Positions 10,156 to 19,295 of a stretch of 64,000 nt of DNA are shown one piece after another. The notes beneath the pieces are model-generated. The model was not told the origin of the DNA, made no database searches, and worked only from the letters and a program-made list of their open reading frames with translations. Origin of the DNA: JBCDBL01 sp039183635 (GTDB lineage: Bacteria; Pseudomonadota; Alphaproteobacteria; Caulobacterales; Parvularculaceae); NCBI GenBank assembly GCA_039183635.1, contig JBCDBL010000003.1:1-64000 (forward strand), in the 5' to 3' direction. Made by a program: the position numbers and the translations under genes. Numbering within the stretch: position 1 is the first letter of the stretch; each line of letters opens with the position of its first letter.

Positions 10156-12378
10156 ATGGGCATGAAGAAACTTCTTTTAACGAGCGCGGGCTCGGCGATC
10201 GCCGGCGCGATGACGATGACCGGCTCCGGCGCAGCGCAGCAAGTGCTCGATGAGATCACGGTGACGGCGCAAAAGCGCGAAGAATCCTTGCAGGACGTGC
10301 CGGTCTCAGTGACGGCTTTCACCGCTGACGAATTGCTGAAAGGCGGCATCGACAGTCTTGAAGACTACTCCGTTTTGACGCCCAGCCTGACGATTGACGC
10401 CGGGCGAAATCCGGCTGTGGCGGAGGTGAACATTCGCGGCATCGGGTCGAATGTCGGCGGCAGTCAGAACCTCTTCGGTGTTTACCTCGACGGCTTTGAA
10501 CTGACCGGCGGGACGACGTTCGCCGTCGGTATGGCGCTTCTGGATCCGGGCAGCGTCGAAGTTCTGCGCGGGCCGCAAGGCACGGCTTTCGGGCGCAACA
10601 TGGTTGCCGGCGCGATCAACATTAACAGCGCGACGCCGGAATATGAGTTCGGCGGGTTCAGCCAGATAGAAGTCGCCAATTATGGAACCATCGCGACGAA
10701 GCATACGGTCAACCTGGTGCTCGCCGATGGCGTCGCCGCCGCTCGAATCAGCGGCCGATATGCGGCGAGCGACGGGTTTATCGAAAACCTCGGCGACGCC
10801 GGCGGAAGCAACGACTACGAAACTTATCTGCTGCGCGGTTCGTTCCTTTTCGAACCGGCCGAGAACTTCAAGGCGACCTTGAGCGTTACCTATGACGATT
10901 CCCATTTTGGACTGTCGAACGAAATTCCAACCGGCGAAACGATCGGCTTTGCAGGAAACGTCGTTAGGGCGATCAATGCCGGGTTTGGCGGGAGTGCGCT
11001 GCCGCCGGGTTCCGTGCCGGGCAGTCCGGATACGTTTTTTCCGTTTCAGGACACGCAAGTATCCTACAACACGCCGTCATTTGACGATGTCGAGACGTTC
11101 ATCGCCATTGCGAACACCGCGTACGACATTGAGAGCGCGAATATTTCCTGGGTGAACGTCGCCGGTTTTATTTCCACCGAATACGATCAGGTGCTTGAGC
11201 TTGACCGGACGAACTTCGATGTGCTCACGCAGCTTTCGAACTCATCGACCGACTTCTACAGTTTCGAATCGAGGCTGCAGTCCAATGGGTGGGATCGCTT
11301 CAACTGGATTTTCGGTGGTTATTACTCGCACATGCAAAGCGACAGCGAGTTTTTCTGGAATTCGGGCGTGGATGCGCCGCTGCTGACGTTTGGTGCGCTG
11401 CCCGCGAATTTCGAAGGCATCACCTCGTCTGTTCAGGAAGACGAAATGACGAGCGTGGCTGTCTTTGCTGACGCCTCGTTCGATCTTACCGACCGGATCG
11501 TCCTTTCCGCGGGTGCGCGCTATAACGAAGACGAACTGAAGTCGGCGCAGCTGGAGCCGGGCTTGCAGCTTGGCGCCGTATCGCCGCCGTTTGACGGCGT
11601 GGTTGAGAACGACAAGGTTACCTGGAGAGCCAACCTCAGATACGAACCGACAGCGGGCGTTAATCTGTATGCGGCAGTCTCGACCGGCTACCGGGCGGGC
11701 GGCCTCCAGCCTCTCAATCCCGTTCGACCCGATTTCGGTCCCGAAGACCTGATCAACTATGAAATCGGCGCGAAGATCTTGAGTTTTGACGACCGGTTGC
11801 GCACGAACATCTCCGTATTCCGTATGAACTGGAACGACGTTCAGGTGACGACGGTTGATCGTAGCACGGGCGGCGCGTTTACCGACAACGCCGGTAAAGC
11901 TTATATCCAGGGCGTTGAGCTGGACGCCGCCGCCGTTTTCGGCCCCTTGTCGGTAATGGCTGGCGTGAGTTTTCTCGACAGCGAGATCGAAGAGTTTATC
12001 GATGGCGCCGGCTTCGACCAGTCGGGTAATCCTCTGCCGGACGCCGCCGAAATATCGTCAAGCGTTTCCGTTCAGTATACGCGTCCAATCAGCAACTCCA
12101 GCGAAGGGTTTATTCGCGGTACGTTTATCCAAACGTCTGAACGCCTCGAAGACCTGATCGAGGGCGGCGTCGACCCGGTCCAGTTTGCGCCCGGCTATGA
12201 GCGTATCGATCTTCGCGGCGGGTTCGAAAACGACATGGTGCGCGTTGAGGCGTATGTCGAAAACCTGCTGGACGATGAAATCGCAGTCGGGATTCAAACG
12301 GCGGGCGCCTCGTTCGCCGGTACGTTGGTTCGGACATTCCCGAGACGGTTCGGCGTCAGAGTGAGCGTCTCGTACTAA
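10156..12378 (+). CDS. TonB-dependent outer-membrane receptor
   Basis: A 740-residue outer-membrane receptor. A signal peptide is followed by a plug domain that begins with the TonB-box-like stretch EITVTAQKREESLQ, typical of sphingomonad/caulobacterial receptors, then VEVLRGPQGTAFGRN and a long beta-barrel ending in the aromatic C-terminal strand (RVSVSY). Such receptors import substrates too large for porins, using TonB-ExbBD energy. I chose the ATG at 10156 because GGAGG lies seven bases upstream; a TTG at 10141 and an ATG at 10162 are alternatives. The beta-propeller gene follows 130 bases downstream. With the operator motif upstream, it is probably the outer-membrane entry for the compound handled by this cluster. 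Confidence 0.93.
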   Translation: MGMKKLLLTSAGSAIAGAMTMTGSGAAQQVLDEITVTAQKREESLQDVPVSVTAFTADELLKGGIDSLEDYSVLTPSLTIDAGRNPAVAEVNIRGIGSNVGGSQNLFGVYLDGFELTGGTTFAVGMALLDPGSVEVLRGPQGTAFGRNMVAGAININSATPEYEFGGFSQIEVANYGTIATKHTVNLVLADGVAAARISGRYAASDGFIENLGDAGGSNDYETYLLRGSFLFEPAENFKATLSVTYDDSHFGLSNEIPTGETIGFAGNVVRAINAGFGGSALPPGSVPGSPDTFFPFQDTQVSYNTPSFDDVETFIAIANTAYDIESANISWVNVAGFISTEYDQVLELDRTNFDVLTQLSNSSTDFYSFESRLQSNGWDRFNWIFGGYYSHMQSDSEFFWNSGVDAPLLTFGALPANFEGITSSVQEDEMTSVAVFADASFDLTDRIVLSAGARYNEDELKSAQLEPGLQLGAVSPPFDGVVENDKVTWRANLRYEPTAGVNLYAAVSTGYRAGGLQPLNPVRPDFGPEDLINYEIGAKILSFDDRLRTNISVFRMNWNDVQVTTVDRSTGGAFTDNAGKAYIQGVELDAAAVFGPLSVMAGVSFLDSEIEEFIDGAGFDQSGNPLPDAAEISSSVSVQYTRPISNSSEGFIRGTFIQTSERLEDLIEGGVDPVQFAPGYERIDLRGGFENDMVRVEAYVENLLDDEIAVGIQTAGASFAGTLVRTFPRRFGVRVSVSY

Positions 12379-12508
12379 GAAGCCGGTTTTTCCAAAGAAG
12401 GCGGGCGGGCTTGACGCACTGCTCGCCCCTTGGCTTCCTGGACGTGAAAGTAATGGTGAAGATTGGCGCGCGGCGCCATCGATTAACTCGGAGTTGGAGG
12501 AAGTTATT

Positions 12509-13759
12509 ATGCAGCGGCGTGCCATTTACGCAATTGGCGTTGCGCTTTCGTTTATCGTGATGTTCTCCGTCGTACGCGTTGTTCAGGAGAACAATGTCGG
12601 CGTTGGCCCAGTGAAGACGGCGCCCGCGCCCGACGGCCGATCACGCGAAATCGCCTTCGTGGCAAATGGCATTGGCGGAACGGTCACGCTGATCGATATA
12701 GGGAGCAAGACTGCGGTTGGCGAGATTGACGTGCTTCCCGATGGCGACCGCGTCGGCTTCTTCCGCGATCCTGTGACGTCGCTGTTCTGGCAGCCCTTTA
12801 TTGAGAGCCGGGCAGGGCTGAACTACGCGCAGGATACGGATGTTTCCCCCGACGGGACTGTTCTTTACGTGGCGCGCGCGCATCTTGGCGATATCGCGGC
12901 TTTTGATATCGCGACCGGCGATCTCATGTGGCGCGTTCGCATCCCCGGCGCGCGCTCTGACCATATGGCGATTTCCCCAGACGGCTCAAAGCTGTTTGTA
13001 GCCGCGCTGACAGAGAACAAGGTTATCGTTATCGATACGGCGACGGCGCGTAAGGTCGGCTCTTTTATGAGCGGCGCATGGCCCCACGACAATCATGTCA
13101 CAAAGGATGGGAAGTACATTTACAACGCAAGTCTTGGCGACATGACCAAGGAAGTCGACGTGCGCGATAACGTGAAAAAAGCCACAAACCGTAAAGGATA
13201 CGCCTACCAGATCACCCTTGCGGACGCTGAAACCTTCGAGGTGATCGACCGTTATCGTTTTGATGCAGGCATCCGTCCTTTCGCCGTCACATCCGACAGA
13301 AAAACGATTTTTGCGCAGCTTTCCAACACCCATGCGGTCGTGCGCCACGATATCGACAGGCGTGAAGTTGTGGATCGCGTGGACCTGCCGGTGTCGGAAG
13401 GCGTTACGGAAGATGACTGGGATTTCGAAGCGCCGCATCATGGCCTTGCCCTGTCGAGCGATGAACGCACCTTGTGTATCGCCGGCCGTGCGTCCGACTA
13501 TGCGGCCATCGTCGCCGCCGATGGATTTGAAATTCTTGGCGTCGTTCCCGTTGGCGACGCGCCCAGCTGGGCGGTGATCGACAAAAGCGGGGAGTACTGC
13601 ATATTAGCGAACACTCGCAGCGATGACGTATCGATTGTTTCGCTGACGGAAAAGCAGGAAGTGGCGAGGATCAAGGCTGGCGATTACGCCAAGCACATTA
13701 CCCTTGCCGACGTGCCGGAGAAGGTTCTTGCGGTTATGAAGCCCGGCGACCCTAAGTAG
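12509..13759 (+). CDS. exported YVTN/lactonase-like beta-propeller protein
   Basis: A 416-residue protein with an N-terminal hydrophobic signal/anchor (residues 5-25) followed by repeated beta-propeller blades. Characteristic repeats are DVSPDGTVLYVA, MAISPDGSKLFVA, HVTKDGKYIYNA and LALSSDERTLCIA, as in YncE/YVTN and lactonase-like proteins. It could be a lactonase, a binding scaffold or a sensor; no catalytic assignment is justified. The ATG at 12509 has GGAGG eight bases upstream. It follows the TonB receptor in the same direction and is probably part of that transcript, which makes it the cell-surface or periplasmic partner of uptake. Confidence 0.85.
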   Translation: MQRRAIYAIGVALSFIVMFSVVRVVQENNVGVGPVKTAPAPDGRSREIAFVANGIGGTVTLIDIGSKTAVGEIDVLPDGDRVGFFRDPVTSLFWQPFIESRAGLNYAQDTDVSPDGTVLYVARAHLGDIAAFDIATGDLMWRVRIPGARSDHMAISPDGSKLFVAALTENKVIVIDTATARKVGSFMSGAWPHDNHVTKDGKYIYNASLGDMTKEVDVRDNVKKATNRKGYAYQITLADAETFEVIDRYRFDAGIRPFAVTSDRKTIFAQLSNTHAVVRHDIDRREVVDRVDLPVSEGVTEDDWDFEAPHHGLALSSDERTLCIAGRASDYAAIVAADGFEILGVVPVGDAPSWAVIDKSGEYCILANTRSDDVSIVSLTEKQEVARIKAGDYAKHITLADVPEKVLAVMKPGDPK

Positions 13760-14099
13760 GCTGTTCCGACGCGGCTTGATAGATAAGCGCCGGGCGTTTC
13801 AAAATGATTCGGGCTGCGCCCCCATGGCGCTCCAGCCCTATTGACGGCCGTCGTCGGAGGCGTTTTGTCACGCACCCAACCTGGGCGCGGTAAAATACGA
13901 TATAACAGTAAACTGGCGCGATTTCGCGACTTATCATGCGCGAAAGCCGCGCCTGTGCGTTGATTTCCCTGTTAAACAAATTGTTCCACCTTATGTGCAC
14001 AATAGTGACCGCCTGTGCGCGACACGCTATAACGCCTGTTCTCGCGATGAGTTTTACGCACCCGCCGCGCGGGCCTGTTGGATCTGATAACTGTTTGCA
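13760..14099. promoter_or_regulatory. spacer with degenerate operator upstream of the GntR gene
   Basis: A 340-base non-coding stretch. TGTGCACAATA at 13994-14004 resembles the TGTATACAATA form of the cluster motif seen at 21043, differing only in the two central bases, and lies about 95 bases before the regulator start. Autoregulation is possible. Nothing else is recognised. Confidence 0.35.
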
Positions 14100-14834
14100 A
14101 TGGATAAAGACCTGAGCCTTGCGGAAAAACCTCGGAGCATGCGCCAGCGCAAGCCCGCCAAGAGGCATGCGCGGCCGGAACCGGAAGAAGAAACGCTCAG
14201 TGAGCGAATAGCGCGTCACATCGCCGACGAAATCATCTCCGGCAAGCTGCTGCCGGGCGCTCATCTCAACGAGCAGGCCATCGCCGACCAATTTAGTATA
14301 TCGCGGACGCCGGTGCGCGAAGCGATACGCCAGCTGATCGCCGCAGACCTTGTCGAGATGCTGCCGCGCCGCGGCGCCTTTGTGGCGACGATACCGGTGA
14401 AGCGGCTCATTCAGATGTTTGAATTTATTTCCGAACTGGAGGGGATTTGCGCCCGCCTTGCAGCGCGGCGCATGTCGCAGGCGGAAAAGGATGAGCTGAA
14501 AAAGCTTCACAATTCCTATAAGACCCTGGTCAAGAGCAAGGACCCGACGGTCTATTTCGAAGCGACGCTCGACTTTCACCGACTGATTTATGCGGGCGCC
14601 AAGAATGAACCGCTGGAGGCCGCCACCAACCAGCTTTACGACAGGCTGACGCCCTACCGGCGGCGCCAGTTGACACTGGGCGGTCGCACCGAGAAATCAT
14701 TCAACGAGCACGAGGAAGTCCTTCAGGCGATACTTGATGGCGACGGCGACGCTGCGGAAAAGGCGATGCGTAACCACACCGGTGTCGTCGTGGACAACGT
14801 GATGGACATGATTTCTTCGCTCGGCGACGATTAG
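14100..14834 (+). CDS. GntR-family (FCD) transcriptional regulator
   Basis: A 244-residue regulator. An N-terminal winged helix at about 35-100 carries the GntR signature (LPGAHLNEQAIADQFSISRT, then PVREAIRQL), followed by an all-helical FCD ligand-binding domain at about 110-230. FCD regulators sense small carboxylates or sugar acids and usually bind palindromes with a TGTATACA-like core. It is the only regulator inside the 8220-23585 cluster, and copies of such a motif stand before the neighbouring transcription units, so it is the likely local controller. The natural effector is probably the imported carboxylate or a CoA-pathway intermediate, but that is inferred. It is convergent with the serine hydrolase that ends at 14845. 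Confidence 0.92.
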   Translation: MDKDLSLAEKPRSMRQRKPAKRHARPEPEEETLSERIARHIADEIISGKLLPGAHLNEQAIADQFSISRTPVREAIRQLIAADLVEMLPRRGAFVATIPVKRLIQMFEFISELEGICARLAARRMSQAEKDELKKLHNSYKTLVKSKDPTVYFEATLDFHRLIYAGAKNEPLEAATNQLYDRLTPYRRRQLTLGGRTEKSFNEHEEVLQAILDGDGDAAEKAMRNHTGVVVDNVMDMISSLGDD

Positions 14835-14844
14835 TGCACGGTCG

Positions 14845-16320
14845 TTATTTTATCGCATCCAAAGCGCGCCCGACGACCTGGTCGAAATAGGGATCGAAAC
14901 CGCCCGCGTCGGAGTAGCCGAGCCGTACGATCACGACGTCCCTGGAGGGAACGATCATCACTGTCTGGTTAAGCCAGCCGCGGAACATGATCGCATCGTC
15001 AGGGGCGTTTTCGTAAAGGCCTTCATTACGCCAGACGTGCCCGCCATAGCGGGCGTCGGCGGGGGAGGGCGCCGAAATTGTGCGGAGCCAGCCTTTTGGC
15101 CATAATCTTTCGCCCTCCCAATTGCCGTCCTGCAGGAAGAGAAGCCCCAACCGCGCCCAGTCACGAGCGGTCGCGTAGTCGTTGCCGGTGATGACGAAAT
15201 TTCCGTATGCGTCGGGTTCGAGGACGAAGGAGCGTGCCCCGATCTTGTCGAAAAGCTTGCGATGCGGCCAGGTAAGATGATGATCGCCTTTTTCTTTCTG
15301 GGCGTTTTTAAGGATGCTCATAAGCGAAAGCGTGTTGGTATTTCGATATTGAAACACGGCGCCGGGCGTATGAGCCAGCGGTTGGTTCAAGACCAGCGCT
15401 TCGGTATTGCGGCCCTTGAAGTAGACGGATTCATGATCGTGAAAGTCCGTATAATAGAGCGTCGAACTCACGTTTGGATTGTGAAACTTGAGTCCGCCCG
15501 CCATGTGCAAGAGGTGGCGCGTCGTAATAGCGCCGCGCGGGTCGCCGGCTTGGCGCCATTGCCGGACAGGCGCTGGCGCATCAATGTTAAGCCCGGTTTC
15601 TTTCACGAAAATTCCGACAAGGGCGGCGGCGATGCTCTTTCCCATGGACCAGCCGGTGAGCGGCATATCTTTCGAAAAACCGGGCGCATAGCGTTCCGCG
15701 ACGATTTTGCCCTTGTGCAGGACAATGAGCGCGCGTGTGTTCTGCGCTGGGGATTGCCGCCGGTCGTCAAAAGCAAAGTCCAGCATCGCGCGCATCTTTT
15801 CCGCGTCGGCGCTATCGCCAATGGCGTTTCGGTCGCCGGTTGGCCATGCTTGCTCGCTTGCAGGAGGCAGCGCCGAGCGCACCGAAACAGGCTCGAACGC
15901 AACTCGTTCGGCGCCCTCAGGCAGGAGGCTGCATCCAAGCGATGGATGGTGAACAGCGGTATGGGTTGCTCCACCATCCCTCCAAAGCGTGACGCGCTGG
16001 CCTTCGCGGTTAACCGTCCATTTGGTCTCGGCCCAATCATGGAAGTGATATTCAGACCACTGTAGATCCTGAGCGATCATATCTTCCGGCGTGCGTCCCG
16101 AGATAAAAACACCCGAACATAAGAGCTTTGCATGAAGCGCCATGGAGTTTTCACGGCGTTGCCGATCAAGTTCCGCTTCGGTGGGCAGGGCGGCGGCAAG
16201 CGATGTGCGAGGCGGTTCGGCACTTAAGGGCGCCGCGACTGCCGACGTCAGGATCTGAATAAAGAGAAAGAAACGCCCGATGCGCGAGATGTTTTTTCGT
16301 TGAACGTCGGCAATACTCAT
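14845..16320 (-). CDS. exported SxxK serine hydrolase, beta-lactamase superfamily (paralogue 2)
   Basis: A 491-residue exported serine hydrolase. A hydrophobic signal segment lies at about 14-32. Catalytic motifs are SMGK with Ser225/Lys228, YRN (FQYRNTN) and YGGHVW. The N-terminal domain shares the spaced cysteines of the protein at 8220-9761 (KLLCSGVFISGR, SLGCSLLPEG), so these are diverged paralogues rather than two unrelated hydrolases. It follows the CoA-transferase gene by 49 bases on the same strand and is very likely its operon partner. A periplasmic ester, lactone or amide hydrolase that releases the acid later activated by the transferase is a reasonable hypothesis; the substrate is unproven. 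Confidence 0.9.
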   Translation of the reverse strand: MSIADVQRKNISRIGRFFLFIQILTSAVAAPLSAEPPRTSLAAALPTEAELDRQRRENSMALHAKLLCSGVFISGRTPEDMIAQDLQWSEYHFHDWAETKWTVNREGQRVTLWRDGGATHTAVHHPSLGCSLLPEGAERVAFEPVSVRSALPPASEQAWPTGDRNAIGDSADAEKMRAMLDFAFDDRRQSPAQNTRALIVLHKGKIVAERYAPGFSKDMPLTGWSMGKSIAAALVGIFVKETGLNIDAPAPVRQWRQAGDPRGAITTRHLLHMAGGLKFHNPNVSSTLYYTDFHDHESVYFKGRNTEALVLNQPLAHTPGAVFQYRNTNTLSLMSILKNAQKEKGDHHLTWPHRKLFDKIGARSFVLEPDAYGNFVITGNDYATARDWARLGLLFLQDGNWEGERLWPKGWLRTISAPSPADARYGGHVWRNEGLYENAPDDAIMFRGWLNQTVMIVPSRDVVIVRLGYSDAGGFDPYFDQVVGRALDAIK

Positions 16321-16369
16321 TTCACACCAACTTGCGAGACCGGATAGGGAGAGGTTTGCATGACGGGTG

Positions 16370-17593
16370 TTAGCCGCCGATGACTTTCACAATGTCGCCT
16401 GCGATCAGCTGTTTGATTTTCTCATCTTCGTAACCCAATTCCGTCAGCACGCCTATGGTGTCGCCGCCGAGGGTGGGGGCGCCTTTTTTGATGGGGGTCG
16501 CGCTTTCGGAAAAACGGATCGGCAGGCCGAGCGTCTTTACGGTTCCAAGGGTTTCATGCTCAACCGTGACAACCATGTCGCGCGCATTGATTTGAGGATC
16601 CTCAAGCATTTCCTGCACATTGTTGATGGGGCCGGTGGGTACGCCCGCACCGTCCAGCACGGCGATCCAGTGCGCCTTCGTGTTCTGCGCGAAGATAGCG
16701 GAGAGTTCGTCCACCAGCGCATCGAGATTCTTCACCCTGTCGGGGTTTTCGAGAAACCGTGCGTCGTTCGCCAGATGGCCCGCGTCGATCGCTTTTGTCA
16801 GTCGAAGCCAGTTCGATTGGTTCGCCGCGCCGACAATGAACCAGCCGTCGCTTGCTTCGAACGCCTGATAGGGAGCATCGAGCGGGTGGGCGGTGCCCAT
16901 GGGCGTCGCGATTTCTCTCGATGCGAAGTAGCTCGCCGCCGGCCAAGTCATAAAGGACGCTGCCGCTTCCATGAGGGACGTGTCGACGCGCTGTCCTTTT
17001 CCGGTTCTTTGACGTTCTACATAGGCTGCGAGGATGCCAATGGTGGCGTAAAGACCCGCGCCAATGTCAGCGACGGGAACGCCGGCTTTCACAGGCGGGC
17101 GGCGTTCGCGTTCGCCTGTGACGCTTAAAACGCCGCTCATGGCCTGGGCGACGACGTCGAAACCACCCTTGTCCGCATAGGGACCGGTGCGCCCGAAGCC
17201 CGATATCTCGCAATAAATCAGGCCGGGATTGATAGTCCGCAGCTCTTCGAAACCAAGCCCCAACCGTTCCATGGCGCCCTTGCGGAAATTCTCGATCAGA
17301 ACGTCGGTCTTGCCGATCAGGTCGAGAACAATTTGTCTGCCCTCGGACGTCTTCAAATTCACGGCGATGCCGCGCTTGTTGCGGTTCAGCATCAGGAACC
17401 CGGCCGCTTCGTCGCCCTGCCATGGCGGCGCCATGCGCCGGCAGTCCTCGCCTTCAAGTCTTTCCAGTTTAATGACGTCGGCGCCCATATCCGCGAGAAG
17501 ACGCCCGCAGGTTGGGCCCGCCATCACATGGGCGAGTTCAAGAACGGTGACGCCCGACAAGGGGCCTTTGTTAGGTGACGTTTCGAGAGACAT
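16370..17593 (-). CDS. CaiB/BaiF family CoA-transferase
   Basis: A 407-residue family III CoA-transferase, which moves CoA from a donor such as succinyl-CoA to a carboxylic acid in the cytoplasm. Recognisable parts are the N-terminal Rossmann segment VLELAHVMAGPTCGRLLADM, the ENFRKGAMERLGLG region, and Asp176 in GVPVADIGAG, which matches the acyl-carrying Asp of formyl-CoA transferase. The reading frame extends upstream to 17707, but the family N-terminus (LSGVTVLEL) and the divergent promoter point to the ATG at 17593. It is the first gene of an operon with the serine hydrolase at 14845, divergent from the TTT transporter. Acceptor and donor acids cannot be read from sequence. Confidence 0.93.
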   Translation of the reverse strand: MSLETSPNKGPLSGVTVLELAHVMAGPTCGRLLADMGADVIKLERLEGEDCRRMAPPWQGDEAAGFLMLNRNKRGIAVNLKTSEGRQIVLDLIGKTDVLIENFRKGAMERLGLGFEELRTINPGLIYCEISGFGRTGPYADKGGFDVVAQAMSGVLSVTGERERRPPVKAGVPVADIGAGLYATIGILAAYVERQRTGKGQRVDTSLMEAAASFMTWPAASYFASREIATPMGTAHPLDAPYQAFEASDGWFIVGAANQSNWLRLTKAIDAGHLANDARFLENPDRVKNLDALVDELSAIFAQNTKAHWIAVLDGAGVPTGPINNVQEMLEDPQINARDMVVTVEHETLGTVKTLGLPIRFSESATPIKKGAPTLGGDTIGVLTELGYEDEKIKQLIAGDIVKVIGG

Positions 17594-17734
17594 TAATTCC
17601 GTTTTTATAGCAAATGACGAGCTGTGATATAATGGCGACTGGAGCCGGCCCAGCGTGGCCGTTCCAGAAACACGCCAGATGACGAGACGCCGAAGGACAT
17701 CAGCCAAGGCCTTTATTTCATATCTTCATCATGT

Positions 17735-17747
17735 TATTTTGTATACA
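17735..17747. promoter_or_regulatory. GntR operator candidate between CoA-transferase and transporter
   Basis: TATTTTGTATACA at 17735-17747 contains the palindrome TGTATACA, and its first 12 bases are the exact reverse complement of 10049-10060. It sits in the divergent spacer 17594-17834, placed to control both operons. Confidence 0.6.
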
Positions 17748-17834
17748 CTATAGACAATAAAAAATGCAATGTAGAAAAGCACGGTACGAATTCCCGTGAC
17801 TTTCACGCGGATCCACCAGCGCTGGGAGGCTTCA

Positions 17835-18791
17835 TTGGCGGCGTCTTTTAACTGGAAGCTCCTTGTTTGCCTGTCGTTTGCCGCAGTAACGGGATGCGGC
17901 GCTGAGCCGCGCGCTGAAAGCGAATGCGCGTCGATTGAAATTCTGGTTGGTTTTGGAGCAGGCGGCGGCACAGACATTTTCGCGCGCACTCTTGCAACCG
18001 GCATGCGCGAGCATCTCGAAAAGCCGGTGCGCGTCGTTAACTATGTTGGCGGGGCGGGGCGCGTGTCGTTTCGTGAACTCATGAAGCGCCCGGCCAATGG
18101 CTGTGCGGCGCTCGCCGTCACCAGCGATTACGTCGTGTTAAGCGCATTCCAACCGCAGGAGATTGACCTATCGAAGCTGCGGTTCATCGTCCGGGCGCAT
18201 TACGAAGTCGGTCTCCTCAGTGCAAGGAAGAGCGACGCGCAGGACTGGGCGTCGCTGACGGCGGAAATCAAGAAAGCCGGTAAGCCGCTTCTCGTCGGCG
18301 GCATCGGCGCACGGTCTTTTGATCGGGCTGTTGTCGCGACGGCGCTGGAAAAAACGGACCTGCGCTATCGATATATTCCCTATAGCAGCGCCAAAGAAAT
18401 GCAGGCGGATCTCCTGGGTGGGCGGTTTCATGTGGTTTATGACGAGTATGGCGTCATGCAACCGCTTTATCGCGCGGGGCAGGCGCAAGCGCTTGTGGTT
18501 TTGAATGAAACCCGGATTGCACCGTTGCCTGACGCGCCCGCGGCGCCGGAACTCGGGCTCGCCGCGCCGGCGCCCATCTGGCGGGGGCTCGCCGTTTCCG
18601 CGCAAACGCCGCACCCCATTGCAGATGCGATGGAAAAGGCGGCGATGGCCGCCATGACGGCGCCATCCTACCGTCAATATGAAACCGACAGGCGCTTGAA
18701 CCTCATTGACGGGAGCGCGGACGGGGCGACGTTCGCCGTTGATGTGGCCAAGGAGCGCGCGGACGTCGTTCAGGCGCTCAGGGTGCGGTAA
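17835..18791 (+). CDS. Bug-type substrate-binding lipoprotein of a TTT transporter
   Basis: The extracytoplasmic receptor of a tripartite tricarboxylate transporter. After a signal with lipobox VTGC (Cys21), the mature protein begins with the typical IEILVGFGAGGGTDIFAR and has the VVNYVGGAGRVSF loop; Bug proteins bind carboxylates through such loops. I chose the TTG at 17835 because GGGAGG lies five bases upstream; a GTG at 17796 in the same frame has no ribosome-binding site and would add 13 residues. It is slightly shorter (about 318 residues) than the usual 320-330. TctB and TctA follow directly, giving a complete three-part importer. Confidence 0.88.
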   Translation: MAASFNWKLLVCLSFAAVTGCGAEPRAESECASIEILVGFGAGGGTDIFARTLATGMREHLEKPVRVVNYVGGAGRVSFRELMKRPANGCAALAVTSDYVVLSAFQPQEIDLSKLRFIVRAHYEVGLLSARKSDAQDWASLTAEIKKAGKPLLVGGIGARSFDRAVVATALEKTDLRYRYIPYSSAKEMQADLLGGRFHVVYDEYGVMQPLYRAGQAQALVVLNETRIAPLPDAPAAPELGLAAPAPIWRGLAVSAQTPHPIADAMEKAAMAAMTAPSYRQYETDRRLNLIDGSADGATFAVDVAKERADVVQALRVR

Positions 18792-18799
18792 AAGTCTTT

Positions 18800-19291
18800 A
18801 TGCGTTTGCAGAAAAAGCTTTTGGAAGGCTGGCTGGCGCCCATGGGGTTCGCGTTCATTGCGCTTTGCTTGCTGATTTATTGCCTCGCCGCTCAGGATCC
18901 CGAGACATATCCGGAGGGTTTGGCGTTCGCCTTTCCGGGATTGCTGGCGTTCATGTCGCTGTTATTCCTGGTGAGATTGATGCTCGCGAAAAGAGATGGC
19001 GATGCGACAAGCGCTGTTCATGCCGATGGCGATTGGCGCAGGCTGGGGATCGCTGGATTGGCGTTGGCGTTTTACGTCGTCGCGATGCCGTTTCTTGGCT
19101 TTGTCGTATCGACGTTTCTTTTTCAGGGAGTGATTTATCGCGGCGTATTCGATAAACGCGGTCCGATCTGGCTGTTTGGTGTCCCCGGCGTAACGGTGCT
19201 GATCTTTTCCGTCTTCTTCTTATACGTCCTGTCCGTGCCGTTGCCGCGCGGCGCTTTGTTTTATGCGCTTGCAACTATAGGGGCGGGTTAA
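18800..19291 (+). CDS. TctB-family small membrane subunit of TTT transporter
   Basis: A 163-residue, four-helix membrane protein (hydrophobic segments at about 13-33, 39-58, 80-112 and 125-160), the size and layout of TctB. It is the small integral subunit of tripartite tricarboxylate transporters; sequence conservation in this family is low, so assignment relies on the topology and on lying eight bases after the binding protein and four bases before TctA. It is part of one operon. Confidence 0.85.
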   Translation: MRLQKKLLEGWLAPMGFAFIALCLLIYCLAAQDPETYPEGLAFAFPGLLAFMSLLFLVRLMLAKRDGDATSAVHADGDWRRLGIAGLALAFYVVAMPFLGFVVSTFLFQGVIYRGVFDKRGPIWLFGVPGVTVLIFSVFFLYVLSVPLPRGALFYALATIGAG

Positions 19292-19295
19292 AGAC

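Noticed and set aside
10306..11058. A 250-codon minus-strand frame in the TonB receptor
   Set aside because: Antisense shadow; the receptor reading is supported by domain motifs and ribosome site.
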